Below, in pieces: positions 59,677-64,000 of a stretch of DNA of 64,000 nt (position 1 is the stretch's first letter; each line of letters begins with the position of its first letter). A program made the position numbers and the translations under genes. The stretch is taken from assembly GCA_018340375.1 (NCBI GenBank), contig JAFFJZ010000004.1:34446001-34510000 (forward strand), in the 5' to 3' direction. Under the pieces are notes generated by a model. It saw only the letters and a list, made by a program, of their open reading frames with translations, searched no databases and was not told the DNA's origin. This stretch comes from Gonatopus flavifemur. Lineage: Eukaryota > Arthropoda > Insecta > Hymenoptera > Dryinidae.

Positions 59677-61497
59677 TTTTATGAAAATTAATGTAAAACA
59701 CGGTATCGGATAAAATCATAAAAACGATTTATATAATAACAAAAGTTGTATCTGTTTGAAAATGCACCCACATAGTCACAGTTTAATATAGGTGTAAGAC
59801 GATGACTTGTTACTTTGTTTTTCAGAATTATATGTTTCTGGTTTTACTTTTCATGATAAATGCGCATTAATTAGTATTTATGCTTTGAACAGTGATCTCT
59901 TAATGATTGAATTTATATCATAATATATACAAAACTCGGAGAGGTTAGTTTCCCTAATGATCATTGTTCAAGTTGTCTTCGAATAAACGATTAGATTTAA
60001 CTAGTTTTTTTAAGACACATGTCGATGTTTTCTGTTTTTTATTATGATTTTATACTCGAAATTTTATATTGATGAATTAAGAATGGTAGGGATACATAGT
60101 GTTCTTTCGTTACAAAATAAATGGAATAAATATTGATTATTCAGTTTGATACTGGTCATGATGAAGCATTGAGAGAAAATGTCGAAAATGTTTACACGGT
60201 ATTTTAAACTGTTTTGAAATTATTAGTTGAGCGAACCTAACCTGACCAACCCTGCCCAACAAATTTTGTATTGCATAAATGGCGACAGATTGGTTGGACG
60301 AGTTGAATGAAGTAACGCCATCCATAACGATCGAATCCATACTCGAAATTATTGATATTGGAATAAAATCCCCTCAAAACGACAATTAAAAAGAAAGTAA
60401 AATGAAAAATTTGATACATCGAAACCTTTTATTGAAAATTCAAACGGGTGGAAAGATTTGATACTCGGCGTACAAACTTTAATTTCAAATTTCCTTAAAA
60501 ATTTCGCGCCAATGTAAGAATCGTATGTGGCGCTGTGAGCGCTAATCCGTTCGATTCCTTTGCTCTGTTTGCTCATTGTTTGAATATAAATAAATAAAGT
60601 GTGAATAACGTGGGATGGATTTTAAATGTGTTTTCAGTTTTCGTGTTCATTAATACTTGATGTGGAAATTTTGGTGTAACAAAATTTTCATTAAAAGATC
60701 GTGAACCGAATGAATTGTTTCTATAAAGATATGTGATATTAAAGCCGCCATTACTATTGATATCGTCTAGGTATATTGTAAAAGTATGTGTGGTGGTGTG
60801 GTAAATAGGTTAGGTCGAATATGTATTGGATATGCACAGGCGACTCGTTGAAGTGAGCTGTGTAGTAGGTATTTTGCAACCCATGTGTGACCCTGGGAAA
60901 CAATTTTGATTTACAAATCTGTAAAATTTTCAACGAATCTCTGCGATATTCCATACAGTTCAATCGTGAATAACTGGTTTTTCAATGTGACATAATTAAT
61001 ATTGAAAAATACATAAAATAAAAATCTCACTGTGCATGCGCTACCGTATAATACTCTATGATGGTAGAGTAAAGTGGTTTTCTTTTTTATTTGAGGTATA
61101 ACTGACGTTATTATCCTTTGGATTTATATCAGTTTTCTAGTGAACATCGAATGTAGGTAATTTGATACCTGTTTTTCACAATATAATCCATAATTCTACG
61201 TGATCAAAAAGACCTCATTTTTCCGGAAGATAAGAATAAACGAAACTTTCGTCGTGGGCTTTGTTTATTGTTGTTATGATGAACATATTTTAATTAAAGC
61301 TCTTATATTAATTTTTAACAATTATTCAAACTTCTATTGTCTATTCTTGTATCAAATTCTATGAAAGCTCGATTGCAATAATTTTACCTTCAAACCATCG
61401 TTTTTTTCCTTCTCTTTTTCTCTTGTTCAGTGAAGTGGTTTTCCTTTCTCTTGTGACATATGACGGATATTACTCTATCCAATTTTATCTTCATATT
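59677..61497. other. Shared upstream region of TMEM68 and the right-edge gene
   Basis: This interval separates the divergent TMEM68 (minus) and the right-edge gene (plus). A denser GC patch with GGCGCTGTGAGCGC near 60530 may be promoter-related. Short minus-strand frames at 60137-60576 have no family resemblance. Confidence 0.35.
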
Positions 61498-61683
61498 CAG
61501 TGTCGGACTGGCCCACCCGGCGATCGTCGGGGCCCTTCGGTATTTGGGGGCCCATTCAGTTTGCAGTTTTCTTTTCTTTGTAGGAGTTATGATGAAATCT
61601 TGATTTTTCCGAGAGTATGCCCCGTCTAGGGGGCCCGAAATAATTCCCGGCCGGGGGCCTTGATACAAGCCAGTCCGACACTG
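61498..61683. mobile_element. hAT-like MITE, 186 bp
   Basis: Ends CAGTGTCGGACTGGCCCACC and CAAGCCAGTCCGACACTG are inverted, and the exact 8-bp duplication TTCATATT flanks both sides (61490-61497, 61684-61691). GGGGCCC words pair within the arms. Confidence 0.9.
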
Positions 61684-62499
61684 TTCATATTGATTATTAA
61701 CACTAATTAAATGAAGGTAATCATTGATGATATTCTACAAAATATTTTTAATAATTAATTTTCTTGAAAAAATTGCTAAAAATCAACGAAGTGTCAGTCC
61801 ATTTGTATGATGAAAGACAAAAAAATGTTGAACTTCCTTCTTCTATATCTAAAATGATTATCTCCATTCATGTACGATTTTTTATATTTTTACTCATTTT
61901 ATTATTATTTACAATGAAATTTTTTTAGAATAGATTGTCACTTTTTTCATATATTTATATATTTTTCAAAACCTTTCATTTATTAAGTGAACAACAGTAA
62001 AAAATTTGTTGATAAGTTTCAAAATAGAGATTGTTATGAATGCAAAAGAATGTTTTATTTCATGATGGTTTTGCAACGTTTTTTACTTTTCATCAGTTTA
62101 TCAACACTTTAACATAAACTTACTTATTAACCCATTGTGCCAGAGGATCAATTATTTTCTTAGCAATATACTCTGAATAGATGATTTTCATATTTCTCTT
62201 ATAAAAAATTTAACAGCTATACTTCAGTACCATCAAACCCACTCATTTATTATATAAAATGGACATGACCTAGAAGAAAAGAATCATATCTTTCTTGAAT
62301 GTATTTTATCAAATTCAACAAAATTCTTTACTTTCAGCAGCATCACATTTATAAACTTAAGGCATATGAGTAATTGCAATTTAAGCCTGCAACAGCAGCA
62401 AACATTGGTCAAATGAAGGTAAATCGAAGCTCAGATTTCAATAATTTAATTTTAATTTCATAAAATAATTTTATTAGATTGTATTTGAATTTATTGCAG

Positions 62500-62731
62500 A
62501 TAATGTTGGACGATGACCCTGCATTGGATTCCATGGATACAGAAGAAGATATTTTCACTCCTCGTGGTCGCAACTTGGGCCCTCCAGTTAGGAGGGTCAA
62601 AAGTTTGCGTACCCTACGATCACACTCCAGATCTGCTTCCCGTAGTTTGACTAGAAGTAATTTGAGCGTACGCCGTAGTACTCGTAATAGAATGCAACAA
62701 TACGACAATCTCAATACTAGCTGGATTTTAG
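62500..62731 (+). CDS. First coding exon of a gene leaving the window, possibly ATAD2-like
   Basis: A good 3' splice site (TTTATTGCAG) is followed by ATG at 62503, then 76 codons in frame up to a GTATGG donor at 62732. The peptide is acidic at first (MLDDDPALDSMDTEED), then strongly basic and serine-rich with SHSRSASRSLTRSN, RRSTRNRMQQYDNLN and a final TSWILG. A noncoding exon must lie upstream. The RRSxRxR..Y...N spacing recalls the N-terminal region of ATAD2 (bromodomain AAA ATPase), but the match is too short to be sure. The next exon is not in the window. Confidence 0.6.
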
Positions 62732-64000
62732 GTATGGAGCCACATAATTTTATGATCCCTTCCTGCTCTCGTTGTTACTTTTATGGCTTGCTGCTGTGTT
62801 GAAAATCTTCATTCCAGTGAAATAAAATAATTTTTAAAGCTGGCTAAAAGAGTATAAATTTTCGAGAGCAAAAATATGTTAGGAATGAATAACAACTCTT
62901 TTTTATACATATGTTTTTTATTGGATAGTACATAGGAGTATATTTGATACATTATGGCAACAAAAATATTTGGGATTAACATTCAATCGATGATCCTTTT
63001 CAAAACAAAAGGTACATTATATGTGCCATTAGTTTGCGAATTTTTCATCAGGAAACTATTTAACCAAATGAATTCAAGAAAAGCTTAGAAAAAGAGCCTC
63101 GGACCTTCTTTGTTCGGAAAAATGTTGACCATTTAGATTCTTTCACGTGTCATGAATGTACTGAAAATATCCATCTTTGTGGTTTTAACTGCCAATGAAA
63201 GATGAGTTGTTCGATTTTCAATTTCCTCTTATGAATTTAAATAGAAAAGGAGTCATATCATTTGATTGCAATCTCATCAAGATTTGATAGCCTTGTACGC
63301 GGAGTAATTGGGTTTTTTAGGCATCCACTGTGAGAAAATAATGCTTTTAATGTGTGAAGATACTTCTCTTTTGGAATATTGCAATATTTTATTAATATGC
63401 AAAGATGAACTCTCATTTCTTTGAAATCATTTAAAGTTAGTACTCAACTTTTTTTTTCTTTTTTAAAGTAGCAAATATGCACTTTTATAACAGTAGCACA
63501 CGCTTTTTTTTTAATCATTTCTTCAAAAATATAAAAAGGATTTTAATCTTGGAACGTGTGGTATGAATTTAAAGCTTCCCCACTTCTGTTAATTCTTGAA
63601 AACATCCAAACAACTTGAGTTGATTAAATCTTCAACATGACTTGAGTCTGGAAAAATAAAAGCGAATATACAGTTTCAATACATATTAGAAATTACTTTA
63701 TAACTGCTTATTACTCTGAAAATAACTTCTGCTTCAACTACACCAATTTTTAAGTATAAAAGATCAATTATTTGTAATATTTAGAACACGATAGTTGAAT
63801 CGTTCATTCCAGATGCCTTCAAAATTACAACTTCAAAATTTTTATTCAACCTCAAGGTTGCCTTGACGAATTTTCAGATAATTTTTCATACAATTGTTTT
63901 TAACGTATATAACCCAATTCTATTCGTATCTTGATATAAATGTTAATTCTATTTATATACAATTATAATATATTAATTGCGATAGCAGTTGAATTCAACA
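62732..64000 (+). other. Intron of the right-edge gene
   Basis: AT-rich sequence after the donor at 62732. No further exon, element or RNA gene is recognised up to the edge. Confidence 0.4.

Noticed and set aside
60137..60576. Minus-strand frames of 60-75 codons upstream of TMEM68
   Set aside because: They overlap one another in different frames, lack splice partners, and do not match a family.

Overview
This is AT-rich animal nuclear DNA with intron-split genes. No bacterial or viral gene organisation is visible. I rebuilt six complete protein-coding genes exon by exon; reading phase is kept across every junction and each product matches a known metazoan family. The set includes the cilium-linked TBC1D32, compact genes, short AT-rich introns and very many small inverted-repeat transposons. 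Together this suggests an arthropod, most likely an insect and plausibly a hymenopteran, but the species cannot be fixed from sequence alone.

Layout. 1-8292 is intergenic and built largely of MITEs and tandem repeats. 8293-13255 (-) is a TCP11-like gene (TCP11L1). 14975-24923 (+) is apoptosis-inducing factor AIFM1, whose 6-kb last intron is a stack of nested transposons. 25430-29761 (-) is TBC1D32 (broad-minded), convergent with AIFM1. 30596-35760 (-) is TBCK, head-to-tail with TBC1D32. 36400-43220 is a gene-poor nest of hAT-, Harbinger- and TA-inserting elements. 43535-45462 (-) is FKBP12, whose last intron appears to be a U12-type AT-AC intron. 46133-47875 carries a head-to-tail chain of TTAA-bounded MITEs. 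48162-59676 (-) is TMEM68, with a 2.6-kb palindrome and a mariner copy in its introns. 62500-62731 (+) is the first coding exon of a gene that leaves the window, possibly ATAD2-like.

The genes form no single pathway. AIFM1 is a mitochondrial oxidoreductase, TBCK and TBC1D32 are TBC-domain proteins, TMEM68 is a membrane acyltransferase, FKBP12 is a prolyl isomerase, and TCP11L1 is poorly understood. The mobile DNA is the most remarkable content. More than 25 inverted-repeat elements are visible, about ten with an exact or near-exact target-site duplication, so the order of several insertions can be read. Several families share termini but carry interiors built from different short repeated motifs.
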